Notes: generated from the sequence alone by a model not told the origin. A stretch of 64,000 nt of DNA from Sphingomonas sp. AX6 (GCF_902506605.1 NZ_LR733979.1:2836008-2900007), one strand, 5' to 3'; counted from the stretch's first letter, positions 36,495-45,678 are shown. A program made the numbers and translations.

Positions 36495-37207
36495 AACGAT
36501 TCTGGAAGACAGAGTCGGTCGAACGGACCGAAAGCGGCTGGGAAATCCGGCTCGACGGGCGTCCGGTGCGCACGCCGGGACGAATGCCGCTGGCGGTGCC
36601 GACGCAGGCGATGGCCGACGCGATTGCCGAGGAATGGCGCGCCGTCGCCGAGGACATCGACCCGCGCGCGATGCCGCTGACCGGCCTGGCCAACGCTGCG
36701 ATCGACCGCATTGCGCCTGATCCGCGCACCTTCGCCGCCGGCCTTGCCCGTTACGGTGAGAGCGATCTGCTCTGTTATCGCAGCGACCACCCTGTCCTGC
36801 TTCGCGAACGCCAGGACCGTGTGTGGGACGGACCACTCGATTGGGCGCGGTCGCGCTACGATGTGCATTTTGAGATCGTGACCGGGATCATGCACCGCGA
36901 TCAGCCCCAAGCGACGCTTGCCCGGCTGGCGGATGCCATCACGGCGCGCGATGCCTTCGAACTCGCCGCACTGAGCCAGGTGGTGACGATCACCGGTTCG
37001 CTGGTGCTCGCGCTGGCATTGGCGGAACGGGCGCTGGATGCAGACGCGGTCTGGGCGGCGGCCAATCTCGACGAAGACTGGCAGATCGAACAATGGGGCG
37101 AGGATATGTTCGCGACGCAGGCCCGCGCAGTGCGTCAAGCGGATTACGACGCCGCGGTGCGGTTTCTGGGGCTCACCGCGTCCAAACGCGACATACCGGT
37201 CGTATAA
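36491..37207 (+). CDS. ATP12-family F1-ATPase assembly chaperone
   Basis: 238 residues from TTG 36491, which overlaps the previous stop (TTGA). ATG 36470 would add 7 residues and is an alternative. The ATP12 pattern includes KRFWK at the N-terminus, DGRPVRTPGR, the central acidic GESDLLCYR, and ASKRDI at the end. ATP12 binds the F1 alpha subunit before its assembly into ATP synthase. It is a hallmark of alphaproteobacteria and mitochondria. It is the last gene of the operon, followed by an inverted repeat. Confidence 0.9.
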   Translation: MKRFWKTESVERTESGWEIRLDGRPVRTPGRMPLAVPTQAMADAIAEEWRAVAEDIDPRAMPLTGLANAAIDRIAPDPRTFAAGLARYGESDLLCYRSDHPVLLRERQDRVWDGPLDWARSRYDVHFEIVTGIMHRDQPQATLARLADAITARDAFELAALSQVVTITGSLVLALALAERALDADAVWAAANLDEDWQIEQWGEDMFATQARAVRQADYDAAVRFLGLTASKRDIPVV

Positions 37208-37215
37208 ATTCTGTT

Positions 37216-37288
37216 CGTCATTCCCGCGCAGGCGGGAATCCATAACCTATGATGGTGCGTATGGATTCCCGCCTTCGCGGGAATGACG
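37216..37288. repeat. Inverted repeat, family B (copy 2)
   Basis: The 29-base arms 37216-37244 and 37260-37288 match with one mismatch (CGCGCAGGCG against CGCCTTCGCG). They are almost identical to the element at 4608-4678. It lies after the ATP12 gene and before the convergent DUF2794 gene, so it may act as a terminator here. Confidence 0.93.
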
Positions 37289-37335
37289 GATCATATTTGG
37301 TGTTGGTCGAACTGCCTCACCAAGGCTGTGTCTTT

Positions 37336-37677
37336 TCAATCCACCAGCTTCAGCAGCCGCCGTTCGACCGGGGCCAGCACCGGCACCAATTCGTGCCCGC
37401 GTTTCAAAATCGCGCCACTTTCGGCGACCAGCGCCCACATGCCTTGGCGATTGCGTAGCGCGGGACGCTTTTCGATCCGCACCTCGGGATTTTCCGCCGT
37501 CCGACGAAACGCTGCGAACACCGCGACCTCCCGATCGAGCAGGATCGCATAATCGCGCCAGTGTCCAGCGGCGACCATCCTGCCGTAGAGATCGAGAATG
37601 CGGGTGAGTTCGATGCGTTCGAACCCGACCTGACTGGGCTGCGTGCCGGAATGGGGGAACGGCGTGACCGTCCCCAT
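37336..37677 (-). CDS. DUF2794 family protein
   Basis: 113 residues. It shows the DUF2794 pattern: FERIELTRILDLYGRMVA, WRDYAI, then RIEKRPALRNRQGMWALV. This is a small alphaproteobacterial family of unknown function. Its start codon shares a base with the cysE stop (37677), so the two are coupled. No signal or membrane segment is seen, so it is probably cytoplasmic. Confidence 0.88.
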   Translation of the reverse strand: MGTVTPFPHSGTQPSQVGFERIELTRILDLYGRMVAAGHWRDYAILLDREVAVFAAFRRTAENPEVRIEKRPALRNRQGMWALVAESGAILKRGHELVPVLAPVERRLLKLVD

Positions 37678-38360
37678 CAGGCGCGGTCGCGCCGCTGTTC
37701 AGTGTCGCGCTCGGCGAGCAGATCATCGACCCGCTTGCGCATCGTCTCCAGCTCGCAGCGCATGATTTCCAGCTTCTGGGTCGCGGGATCGAACATCTCG
37801 CTGCACGGCGTGCCATAGGGAACGAACTGGCCAGGCGATCCGCCGCCTTCCACCATCGTCGCGCGCGCCGGGATACCGACCATCACCGCGCCCTCTGGCA
37901 CGTCCTTGGTCACCACCGCATTCGCACCGACGCGCGCGCGGGGTCCGACCGTGATCGGACCCAACACCTGCGCGCCAGACCCGATGATCGCGCCGTCCGA
38001 AATCGTCGGGTGCCGCTTGCCCGCCACGCCATTGTCGGGGCTGGTCCCGCCCAACGTCACGCACTGATAGATGGTGACGTTGTCGCCGATCTCCGCCGTC
38101 TCGCCGATCACGGTAAAACCGTGGTCGATGAAGAAATTGCGCCCGATCTTCGCGCCCGGATGAATGTCGATTGCGGTCAGAAAACGTGCCCAGTGATTCA
38201 CGAGGCGCGCGAGGAAGAATAGTCGCGCGCGGAACAAACGGTGCGCAATCCGGTGATGCGCTAGCGCCCAAACTCCAGGATATAGCAGGATTTCGGCGCG
38301 CGATCGGGGCGCGGGATCGCGCGCCTTGATCGAATCGAGATAGATCAGGATGCCACGCAT
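37677..38360 (-). CDS. cysE: Serine O-acetyltransferase (EpsC-type)
   Basis: 227 residues. A helical N-terminal part precedes a left-handed beta-helix of hexapeptide repeats. Signature segments are [30 protein letters not shown] and GGTSPDNG. The enzyme acetylates serine with acetyl-CoA, the first step of cysteine synthesis. The C-terminal coil continues past the usual end with a charged helix. ATG 38360 is favoured because AGGGGA lies 6 bases upstream. GTG 38384 and ATG 38366 are alternatives. Confidence 0.92.
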   Translation of the reverse strand: MRGILIYLDSIKARDPAPRSRAEILLYPGVWALAHHRIAHRLFRARLFFLARLVNHWARFLTAIDIHPGAKIGRNFFIDHGFTVIGETAEIGDNVTIYQCVTLGGTSPDNGVAGKRHPTISDGAIIGSGAQVLGPITVGPRARVGANAVVTKDVPEGAVMVGIPARATMVEGGGSPGQFVPYGTPCSEMFDPATQKLEIMRCELETMRKRVDDLLAERDTEQRRDRA

Positions 38361-38522
38361 CCGCATTCCCCTTTTGGTCAGCACCGCAATTTAGGGCGTT
38401 ACCCCCGTGATTTCCAGCCATGCGAAGCCACGCTATCGCGACGCCAATACGGGATTGGATTGTGCGGCATAGGTTTGCGCCTAACGTCCCCGGCATCAAC
38501 GGTCGCGAAGGAGCCGCGCTGC

Positions 38523-39290
38523 GTGTTCGAGGGCATTACCTTTGCCGATATCCTGCCGTTCATCGCGATCGGCTTTGCGGCGCAATTGGTAGACGGCGCA
38601 CTGGGCATGGCGTTCGGCGTCATCACCAGCACGTTGCTGATCAGCGTGCTGGGCGTACCCCCCGCCGCCGCGTCGGCGAGCGTCCATCTGGTCGAATGTT
38701 TCACCACCGGCGTCTCGGGCGTCAGTCACGCGATCCACCGCAACATCAACTGGCGGCTGTTCGCGCGGATCGCCATTCCCGGCGTGATCGGCGGGGTGGC
38801 CGGTGCCTATCTGCTAAGCACGATCGATGCGGCTGTTACTCGCCCCTATGTCATGGCCTATCTGGCGGCGATCGGGGTGTATCTGCTGATCCGTGGCATC
38901 CGGTTCTCTCCCAAATTCCAGCGTGAGCCCAAAATCGTCGAGCCGCTGGCGCTGGCGGGCGGATTCCTGGACGCGGCGGGCGGCGGCGGCTGGGGACCGG
39001 TCGTCACCAGCAATCTGTTGGTACAAGGCGCGCAACCCCGCACGACGATCGGCACCGTCAACAGCGCCGAATTCGTGCTGACGCTGGCGATTTCGATCAC
39101 CTTTCTGCTGTCGCTTGGGCTGGAGGCATTCACGACCGCGGTCATCGGTCTGTTGATCGGTGGCGTCGCCGCCGCACCGTTCGGCGCGATCATTGCCAAG
39201 CGCGTGCCGGCAAAAGGGTTGCTGATCATGGTCGGCGTCGTGCTGACCATCACCAGCGCCTACGCCCTGGCTCAGGCGGTGACCGGTTGA
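38523..39290 (+). CDS. TauE/SafE family sulfite/anion exporter
   Basis: 255 residues from GTG 38523, with AAGGAG 9 bases upstream. Eight or so transmembrane helices are arranged as two repeats. The N-terminal QLVDGALGMAFG and the internal FLDAAGGGGWGPVVTSNLL are TauE/SafE hallmarks. It probably exports sulfite or a sulfonate. Proximity to divergent cysE may reflect sulfur metabolism. Its 3' end overlaps the convergent ahpD-like gene by 19 bases. Confidence 0.88.
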   Translation: MFEGITFADILPFIAIGFAAQLVDGALGMAFGVITSTLLISVLGVPPAAASASVHLVECFTTGVSGVSHAIHRNINWRLFARIAIPGVIGGVAGAYLLSTIDAAVTRPYVMAYLAAIGVYLLIRGIRFSPKFQREPKIVEPLALAGGFLDAAGGGGWGPVVTSNLLVQGAQPRTTIGTVNSAEFVLTLAISITFLLSLGLEAFTTAVIGLLIGGVAAAPFGAIIAKRVPAKGLLIMVGVVLTITSAYALAQAVTG

Positions 39291-39829
39291 TCCTGCCACG
39301 CGCGGATTTCGACGCGTGACCGGTCGGCAGCGGCCGCTGCCTGCATCACTGCCGCAATCCGCACCGCCGCCTGGATTTCGCAGGCCGAAACGCGTGCGCG
39401 TTTCAACACCTGTTCGTGCGCGTCGATGCACATGCCGCAGCCGTTGATCGCGCTGACCGCCAGCCCGAACATCTCGAAATCGGCATTGTCGATCCCCGGA
39501 CACCCGATCGCGTTCATGCGAAGCTTGACCGGCATCGCGCCATATTCCTTGTTCGAAGCCAGGTGGACGAAGCGGTAATAGACGTTGTTCATCGTCATTA
39601 CCGACGCCGCCGATCGCGCGGCATTGGCGGCCTCCGGCGTCAGCTTGTCGGCAGTCTCATCCTCTGTCGCCCTGATTAGCGGGCGGTGCCCGGTTACGTG
39701 CGCGCACGCGAGCATCGTGCCGTATTTGCGCTGATCGTCGAGCACCTCCTCGCCAAGCAAAAGGTCGATATTGACGCGAATGTCGCGCGCAAAATCGGGC
39801 AGCTTCGATGCAAAATCGCTGAGTGACAT
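39272..39829 (-). CDS. ahpD: Alkyl hydroperoxidase AhpD-like (carboxymuconolactone decarboxylase family)
   Basis: 185 residues. The catalytic set of AhpD is intact: a Glu (in DFEMFG), then CGMC 12 residues later, and a His three residues after the second Cys (INGCGMCIDAHE). In Mycobacterium, AhpD reduces AhpC by a lipoamide-linked path. Here it is divergent from ahpC/ahpF, a context that supports a peroxide-defence role. ATG 39829 has a GAGGAGAG sequence upstream. The open frame extends 10 residues further. Confidence 0.88.
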   Translation of the reverse strand: MSLSDFASKLPDFARDIRVNIDLLLGEEVLDDQRKYGTMLACAHVTGHRPLIRATEDETADKLTPEAANAARSAASVMTMNNVYYRFVHLASNKEYGAMPVKLRMNAIGCPGIDNADFEMFGLAVSAINGCGMCIDAHEQVLKRARVSACEIQAAVRIAAVMQAAAAADRSRVEIRAWQDQPVTA

Positions 39830-39918
39830 GGCGGTCCTCTCCTCATCGCGTGGGTTCACGCTTTCGTGCGTCAGGATGCCCTGTTTTGATGGTTTCGATC
39901 AAGTCGCGGATATGCTGC

Positions 39919-39956
39919 GTTGCAATAGTTTCATCGAGCGATGCATGAAACGCAAC
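39919..39956. promoter_or_regulatory. Interrupted dyad in the ahpD-ahpC divergent region
   Basis: GTTGC-N4-GTTTCAT, ten bases, then ATGAAAC-GCAAC forms a near-symmetric 38-base element midway between the two divergent genes. It includes ATAGTTT, but does not cleanly fit the OxyR consensus of four ATAG-type quarter-sites at 7-base spacing. It is a candidate operator for OxyR, encoded 2.7 kb away, or another regulator. Confidence 0.4.
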
Positions 39957-40122
39957 CGCCAGTCGTTACGGATGCGTGATTGCAGCGGATATCCAACGCT
40001 GGAGCGCCCTATTGAGTGAATTTTGCGATCACTGACGATCACCCTTCCCGTTTCATCCTGCCGCATCGCACACCTATATGCTGCACGGCACAACGAAATT
40101 TCATCCCCAAAAGGAGCACGAC

Positions 40123-40686
40123 ATGGCCAAGATTGGCGACACGCTGAAACCCTTCACCACCCAGGCCTACAAGCAGGGCAAGTTCGTCGAGGTCACCGAC
40201 CGCGACGTCACCGGCAAATGGGCCGTATTCTTCTTCTACCCGGCCGATTTCACCTTCGTCTGCCCGACCGAACTCGAAGATCTGGCCGATGTGTACCCGA
40301 CCCTGCAAAAAATGGGCGTCGAAGTGTTCTCGGTTTCGACTGACACGCATTTCAGCCACAAGGCATGGCACGACACGTCGCCCGCGATCGGCAAGATCAA
40401 CTATTTCATGCTCGGTGACCAGAACCACAGCATTTCGAACAATTTCGACGTGCTGCGTGCGGGCCAGGGCCTGGCCGATCGCGCGACGTTCGTGATCGAC
40501 CCCGACGGCGTGATCCAGATCATGGAAGTCACCTCGGAAGGCGTCGGCCGCAATGCGACCGAACTGCTCCGCAAGGTCAAGGCTGCACAGTATATCGCTG
40601 CGCATCCGGGCGAAGTCTGCCCCGCCAAGTGGGAAGAAGGCGAAGAGACGCTCGCGCCTTCGCTCGACCTGGTCGGCAAGATCTAA
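40123..40686 (+). CDS. ahpC: Alkyl hydroperoxide reductase subunit C (peroxiredoxin)
   Basis: 187 residues, a typical 2-Cys peroxiredoxin. The peroxidatic Cys47 lies in FVCPTE and the resolving Cys166 in GEVCPAKW. It reduces hydrogen and organic peroxides and is recycled by AhpF, encoded next. ATG 40123 follows AAGGAG. A hairpin lies between it and ahpF, which may let ahpC be made in excess. Control by the nearby oxyR is expected from family knowledge. Confidence 0.98.
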   Translation: MAKIGDTLKPFTTQAYKQGKFVEVTDRDVTGKWAVFFFYPADFTFVCPTELEDLADVYPTLQKMGVEVFSVSTDTHFSHKAWHDTSPAIGKINYFMLGDQNHSISNNFDVLRAGQGLADRATFVIDPDGVIQIMEVTSEGVGRNATELLRKVKAAQYIAAHPGEVCPAKWEEGEETLAPSLDLVGKI

Positions 40687-40696
40687 AACCGCTTGG

Positions 40697-40732
40697 GCTG
40701 CGCGCTGCGTCCTGAAGATGCAGCGCGCGGCC
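40697..40732 (+). terminator. GC-rich hairpin between ahpC and ahpF (possible attenuator)
   Basis: GCTGCGCGCTGCG and TGCAGCGCGCGGC can pair around a loop of about 10 bases starting a few bases after the ahpC stop. There is no U-tract. It could stabilise the 3' end of ahpC mRNA or reduce read-through to ahpF. Confidence 0.5.
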
Positions 40733-40813
40733 TGACAGCGATCCGGGCGTGGGCGTCCCCTCCCTCTAGCCTGCGTCCGGATCGCACCTTTTCAATCTCA
40801 AGGAGAACACGCC

Positions 40814-42394
40814 TTGCTCGACGCCAATCTGACGCAGCAATTGAAGGGCTATCTCGCGAACATTCGCGAGCCCATCGAACTCGTCGCCTCGCTGGGCGAC
40901 GATGCGAAGTCGCGCGAGCTGGGTGAACTCCTGGGCGAAATCGCGGCGCTGTCCGACCAGATCACGGTCGCGCAAGGCGATGATGCCCGACGCCCGAGCT
41001 TCCTGATCGCGCGCACTAGCGACGCCAACGTCGCGGTGCGTTTCGCCGGTATTCCGCTCGGCCATGAATTCACGTCACTGGTGCTCGCATTGCTCCAGGT
41101 CGGCGGGCACCCGTCAAAAGCCGCACCCGAACTGATCGCCCAAATCCGCGATCTCGACGGCGATTTCGCGTTCGAAACCTATTTCTCGCTGTCGTGCCAG
41201 AACTGCCCCGACGTGGTGCAGGCGCTGAACCTGATGGCGGTGCTTAACCCGCGCGTCACCCACGTCGCGATCGACGGCGGGTTGTTCAAGGAAGAGGTCG
41301 AGGGCCGCAAGATCATGGCGGTGCCCACCGTCTTTTTGAACGGCAAAAGCTTCGGCCAGGGCCGCATGGAACTCGAACAGATCGTCGCCCGGATCGACAG
41401 CGGCGCGGAAGCCAACGCCGCAAAGGCGATCGCCGACAAGGACGCGTTCGACGTGCTGGTGGTCGGCGGCGGTCCCGCGGGCGCGTCGGCAGCGATCTAT
41501 GCCGCGCGCAAGGGCATTCGCACCGGCATCGCCGCCGAACGCTTCGGCGGACAAGTGCTCGACACGATGGCGATCGAAAATTTCATCTCGGTCAACCACA
41601 CCGAAGGTCCGAAGCTGGTCGCCGCGCTGGAAGGTCATGTCCGCGAGTATGACGTCGACATCATGAACCTCCAGTCGGCCGAAGCGCTGATCCCCGCGCG
41701 CGACGAAGGCGGGTTGCACGAAGTCCGGTTGAAGAACGGCGCGTCGCTCAAGGCGCGCACCGTCATCCTGTCCACCGGCGCGCGCTGGCGTCAGATGAGC
41801 GTGCCCGGCGAAGACGAGTATCGCAACAAGGGCGTCGCCTATTGCCCGCACTGCGACGGGCCGTTGTTCAAGGGCAAACGCGTGGCCGTCATCGGCGGCG
41901 GCAATTCCGGGGTCGAGGCTGCAATCGATCTGGCGGGTCTCGTCGCGCACGTCACATTGATCGAATATGCTGCCGATCTGCGGGCCGACGCGGTGCTTCA
42001 GCGTAAACTCGCCAGCCTGCCCAACGTGTCGGTCATCACCTCGGCGATGACGACCGAAGTACGCGGCAATGGCGAGCGGGTCATCGGCCTGAACTACAAG
42101 GACCGCAATTCGGGCGACGTCCATGAAGTGGCGCTCGAGGGAATCTTCGTTCAGATCGGCTTGGTGCCTAATACCGAATGGCTGAAGGGTGCGGTCGCAC
42201 TGACCCAGCATGGCGAGATCGAGATCGACCATCGCGGCGAAACATCGCAGCCGGGCATTTTCGCGGCGGGAGATGCGACGACGGTGCCGTTCAAGCAGAT
42301 CGTGATCGCGATGGGTGCGGGATCGACGGCGGCACTGTCGGCGTTCGATTATTTGATCCGCTTGCCTGCGGAGTCGATGAGCGAAGCGGCGTAG
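40814..42394 (+). CDS. ahpF: Alkyl hydroperoxide reductase subunit F
   Basis: 526 residues from a TTG start, with AGGAGA 8-13 bases upstream. The N-terminal tandem thioredoxin folds carry a CQNC pair (128-131). The C-terminal part is thioredoxin-reductase-like, with FAD-binding GGGPAG (218-223) and the redox pair CPHC (344-347). It passes electrons from NADH through FAD and its two disulfides to AhpC. It is co-oriented with ahpC across a 127-base gap. Confidence 0.97.
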   Translation: MLDANLTQQLKGYLANIREPIELVASLGDDAKSRELGELLGEIAALSDQITVAQGDDARRPSFLIARTSDANVAVRFAGIPLGHEFTSLVLALLQVGGHPSKAAPELIAQIRDLDGDFAFETYFSLSCQNCPDVVQALNLMAVLNPRVTHVAIDGGLFKEEVEGRKIMAVPTVFLNGKSFGQGRMELEQIVARIDSGAEANAAKAIADKDAFDVLVVGGGPAGASAAIYAARKGIRTGIAAERFGGQVLDTMAIENFISVNHTEGPKLVAALEGHVREYDVDIMNLQSAEALIPARDEGGLHEVRLKNGASLKARTVILSTGARWRQMSVPGEDEYRNKGVAYCPHCDGPLFKGKRVAVIGGGNSGVEAAIDLAGLVAHVTLIEYAADLRADAVLQRKLASLPNVSVITSAMTTEVRGNGERVIGLNYKDRNSGDVHEVALEGIFVQIGLVPNTEWLKGAVALTQHGEIEIDHRGETSQPGIFAAGDATTVPFKQIVIAMGAGSTAALSAFDYLIRLPAESMSEAA

Positions 42395-42441
42395 ATCACC
42401 ACCACTTTCTCCTAAAATCCACCCCCACTCCGTTGGTGTCG

Positions 42442-42536
42442 AGTAGGGTTCGAGCGAAGTCGAGAACCCGTATCGAGGCAAGTTGGCCGATAACTTCCCT
42501 CCCTCGATACGCCTTCTCGACAAGCTCGAAGGCTAC
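42442..42536. repeat. Chimeric inverted repeat (families A and D)
   Basis: The left arm GTAGGGTTCGAGCGAAGTCGAGAA is the family A core. The right arm TTCTCGACAAGCTCGAA is the family D core. Inner arms CGTATCGAGG and CCTCGATACG pair perfectly. It lies between ahpF and oxyR. The mixed arms suggest recombination or exchange between repeat families. Confidence 0.8.
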
Positions 42537-42652
42537 TCGGGACGAACGGTTGGGGTAAGCGACGTGAATTTGTTGGTGCGCCGCTCTCGCCCCCTAGTCT
42601 GATCGCCGGAAGTGATTATCTCCCGCCATACAATCGACGGAGACGATCACCG

Positions 42653-43564
42653 GTGACCACCTATCTGCCTACGCTGAAACAACTCCAGTATCTCGTCGCG
42701 CTGCGCGACGCGGGGCATTTCGGGCGTGCGGCGGAGGCAAGCTACGTTACCCAATCCACCCTGTCGGCGGGGATTCGCGAGCTTGAGACGTTGATCGGCG
42801 TGACGCTGGTCGAACGCACTCGTCGCGTCGTCCGCTTTACGCCGTTGGGCGAATCGATCGTGGACAAAGCGCGCAAGGTGCTGCGCGAAGCCGACGAACT
42901 GGGCGACATGGCGCGCGCCGCCGGCCGTCCGCTGTCGGGCGAACTGCGGATGAGCGTCATTCCGACCATTGCCCCGTTCATGCTACCGCGCATCCTGCCG
43001 CGACTGCGCAAGGATTATCCCGAACTCAGATTGTTTCTGCGCGAGGAGCCCAGCGCTGCGGCATGCGAGGCGTTGCACCACGGCCGCGCCGATTGTGTTC
43101 TGCTTGCCCTCCCCTATGCCTGCGGCGACGTGGAGATCGAAACCCTGTTCGAGGACCGGCTGTTCGTCGCTTTCCCCGAGGATGAAGCCAAGCGCGGCTC
43201 CGGCCCCGTCGTTGCCGAGGATATCGACGAGGCCCGGCTATTGCTGCTCGAAGACGGGCATTGCCTGAAGGATCACGCGCTGTCCGCCTGCGCCCATCCC
43301 GAATTGCGGGGCCACGCGACGATGCTAGGAACCTCGCTGCACACCATCGTTCAGATGGTCGACAATGGCCTGGGCGTCACGATGTTGCCCGAAATGGCGA
43401 TCGACGCTGGCATTCTCGACAACACCACCATCGATGCGCGCGCGCTCGATGCCGAAAACGCCAAGCGCCGGATCGCGCTGGTGTGGCGCAAGGCTTCTCC
43501 CAGAGAGCGCGATTTCCGGCTGCTGGCATCCGTGCTGGCCGACACGAACGTGCGAAGCATTTGA
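42653..43564 (+). CDS. oxyR: LysR-family peroxide sensor OxyR
   Basis: 303 residues from GTG 42653. An N-terminal winged helix-turn-helix (QLQYLVALRDAGHFGRAAEA) is followed by a LysR effector domain. The redox pair Cys204 and Cys213 lies in GHCLKDHALSAC, matching the spacing of Cys199/Cys208 in E. coli OxyR, so the protein should sense peroxide by disulfide formation. It probably activates ahpC-ahpF upstream. It is co-oriented with them but separated by a chimeric repeat and its own promoter region. Confidence 0.95.
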   Translation: MTTYLPTLKQLQYLVALRDAGHFGRAAEASYVTQSTLSAGIRELETLIGVTLVERTRRVVRFTPLGESIVDKARKVLREADELGDMARAAGRPLSGELRMSVIPTIAPFMLPRILPRLRKDYPELRLFLREEPSAAACEALHHGRADCVLLALPYACGDVEIETLFEDRLFVAFPEDEAKRGSGPVVAEDIDEARLLLLEDGHCLKDHALSACAHPELRGHATMLGTSLHTIVQMVDNGLGVTMLPEMAIDAGILDNTTIDARALDAENAKRRIALVWRKASPRERDFRLLASVLADTNVRSI

Positions 43565-43671
43565 TCTAATTCGTATCGCCGATGAAACCATCTGCGAATT
43601 GAGTCGTAATTAGGGCACGTGGGCTCCCAGCCACGCCAACCCAATTCGACCATAATCGTGGAGATATTCGG

Positions 43672-44382
43672 ATGTCGCGCATTTCAAAGCTTCCCCTTGC
43701 CCTGTCGCTGATGGCGGGTGCCGCAGCCCTAGCCGCCTGTTCCGAAACCATGGCTGATGGCGATATGTCGTCCGCATCGACGACGTCGACCAGCACGCAG
43801 ACGACGACGCCCGCGCCTTCGCCGACACCCACCCCGACGCCATCGACGGGCACCTCTGCCGACGCATCAGCCGAAGTCATGGTCGGCGGCGCGCCAATGG
43901 TTGCGACGCAAACGATCGTCGCCAACGCTGCCAAAGCCAACAACCTGACCACATTGGTCAAGGCGGTTCAGGCCGCCGGGCTTGCCGACACGCTGTCGGG
44001 TGCCGGTCCCTTCACCGTGTTCGCACCGACCGATCAGGCATTTGGCCTGCTTCCCGCCGGCACGGTCGATTCGCTAATGGCACCCGCTGCCAAGCAACAG
44101 TTGACGACGGTGCTGACGCATCACGTGGTATCGGGTCGCCTCGACGCCGCCGCGATCCAGAGCCAGATCGAAGCGGGCGGCGGCACGGCACAGCTATCGA
44201 CCGTAAGTGGTCAGCCGCTGACGGCGACGATCGTCAACGGCAATGTCCAGTTGCGCTCGACCGGCGGCAGCGTCGGCTTCGTCGAGCAGGCCGATGTGCC
44301 CGCGTCGAACGGCGTGGTGCACATCATCAACGGCGTGCTGGTCCCCCGTTTGAACCAGGGTGCTGCAGCGCCTGCGCAATAA
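43672..44382 (+). CDS. Fasciclin (FAS1) domain lipoprotein
   Basis: 236 residues. A lipoprotein signal ends in LAAC (Cys23), a Ser/Thr/Pro-rich linker (about 33-70) follows, and one FAS1 domain (about 80-230) ends the chain. FAS1 boxes are seen as GPFTVFAPTDQAF and NGVVHIINGVLVP. Such proteins mediate adhesion or matrix interactions at the cell surface. GGAGA lies 6-10 bases before ATG 43672. It converges with moaE 15 bases away. Confidence 0.92.
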   Translation: MSRISKLPLALSLMAGAAALAACSETMADGDMSSASTTSTSTQTTTPAPSPTPTPTPSTGTSADASAEVMVGGAPMVATQTIVANAAKANNLTTLVKAVQAAGLADTLSGAGPFTVFAPTDQAFGLLPAGTVDSLMAPAAKQQLTTVLTHHVVSGRLDAAAIQSQIEAGGGTAQLSTVSGQPLTATIVNGNVQLRSTGGSVGFVEQADVPASNGVVHIINGVLVPRLNQGAAAPAQ

Positions 44383-44397
44383 GCGCGGGCGAGCGAC

Positions 44398-44853
44398 TTA
44401 ATCTTCGGCCGGGTGTTCGCGCCACCGCGCGAGTGCCCGGTCGTCGTTTTGGCGGGGCTCGACCCAGTCGCCCGCTGCTCCACGCCATTCGCGCTTCCAG
44501 AATGGCGCTTGGGTTTTCAAAGTGTCGATCAAGAACGCACACGCATCGAGCGCCGCATGGCGATGCTCGGCAATCGTCACGACCAGAACCACGGTTTCGC
44601 CCGGGGTCATCTTGCCGACCCGGTGAACCACCCGAGCGCCCAACAACGACCAGCGGGCACCTGCCTCTTCCGCAAGCGATTGCATGATCGCCTGCGTCAT
44701 CGCCGGATAATGTTCGAGTTCGAGCGCGTTTACCCCCTCATCCGCCCGCACGATCCCGCTAAAGGTGGCGACGGCCCCTGCACCCTCCGCCATGGTGCCG
44801 TCGATGATGCCGCCGACATCGATCGGATCGACCTGGATCCTTGCTTCGATCAC
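44398..44853 (-). CDS. moaE: Molybdopterin synthase catalytic subunit
   Basis: 151 residues. MoaE features are GAVATFSGIVR, LELEHYPAM, RVGKMTPGE and FWKREW near the C-terminus. With MoaD it converts precursor Z to molybdopterin. Its start overlaps the moaD stop by 4 bases, so it is translationally coupled. It is last in a pgsA-moaD-moaE run on the minus strand. Confidence 0.96.
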   Translation of the reverse strand: MIEARIQVDPIDVGGIIDGTMAEGAGAVATFSGIVRADEGVNALELEHYPAMTQAIMQSLAEEAGARWSLLGARVVHRVGKMTPGETVVLVVTIAEHRHAALDACAFLIDTLKTQAPFWKREWRGAAGDWVEPRQNDDRALARWREHPAED

Positions 44854-45104
44854 CCGCCCGTAACCGGCGGAAAAATTGCGATTTCCCTGGCGCCTGCAAC
44901 CGGTGCGCCGAACTCTGCAAATTGCTGGTCGATTGCCACGCGCAGCCGGTCGCGATCGGCAAATGCCGCCGCGTGCCCCGCGCTGCGATCACCCAAAAGG
45001 TCGATCAGGTCGGCAACCGTGACGACCGACGCAGGCACGTCGATCCGCTCTGCACTCGTTCCGATCCGCTCACGCACCCAGGCGAAATACAGGATGGTCG
45101 TCAC
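44850..45104 (-). CDS. moaD: Molybdopterin synthase sulfur carrier subunit
   Basis: 84 residues with a ubiquitin-like beta-grasp fold ending in the required Gly-Gly (FPPVTGG), the site of thiocarboxylation. It donates sulfur to MoaE. The gene begins 7 bases after pgsA and overlaps moaE. Confidence 0.95.
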   Translation of the reverse strand: MTTILYFAWVRERIGTSAERIDVPASVVTVADLIDLLGDRSAGHAAAFADRDRLRVAIDQQFAEFGAPVAGAREIAIFPPVTGG

Positions 45105-45111
45105 CGGCGCG

Positions 45112-45678
45112 TCAACTGTCCATGTGCTTCAGGCCGACCCGCAGATAATCCCAGCCGGTGATCAGCGTCAGGATCGCGGCGCCCCATAGGGAAGCCAACC
45201 CGACCGCCTTGACCCACCAGATATCGGGCACCGCTCCCACAAGGATCAATGCACCCAGCGCAACGAGCTGCAATGCGGTTTTCCACTTGGCCAGTTTCGA
45301 GACCGGCAGCGACACCCGCAGCCCCGCCAGAAATTCGCGCAGACCCGACACTGCAATCTCGCGCAGCAGGATGACGAGCGCCGCGATGATATGGATGCCG
45401 GTGATGATCGCGACGTCGTGCCGCGTGCCGACCAGCATCAGGATGACCGCAGCCACCATGATCTTGTCCGCGATCGGATCGAGGAACACGCCGAGCTTCG
45501 ACACCGTCCCCTGCCGCCGCGCCAGATAGCCGTCGAAATAATCGGTCAGGCCCATCAGGCAGTAGATCACAAACGCAACGCCGTACCCGAACCGCCATTC
45601 CGGCCACCACAGGAAGCCGACGAGGAGAGGAAGCGCGAGGATTCGCGACATGGACAGGATATTCGGCAAGGACCGCAT
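45112..45678 (-). CDS. pgsA: CDP-diacylglycerol--glycerol-3-phosphate 3-phosphatidyltransferase
   Basis: 188 residues with several transmembrane helices and the CDP-alcohol phosphotransferase motif DGYLARRQGTVSKLGVFLDP (conserved Asp, Gly, Ala, Arg, Gly, Asp). It makes phosphatidylglycerol phosphate at the inner membrane. ATG 45678 gives the family start MRSLPNILSMSR. The open frame runs on through the upstream repeat, which is not supported. It heads the run with moaD and moaE. Confidence 0.94.
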   Translation of the reverse strand: MRSLPNILSMSRILALPLLVGFLWWPEWRFGYGVAFVIYCLMGLTDYFDGYLARRQGTVSKLGVFLDPIADKIMVAAVILMLVGTRHDVAIITGIHIIAALVILLREIAVSGLREFLAGLRVSLPVSKLAKWKTALQLVALGALILVGAVPDIWWVKAVGLASLWGAAILTLITGWDYLRVGLKHMDS

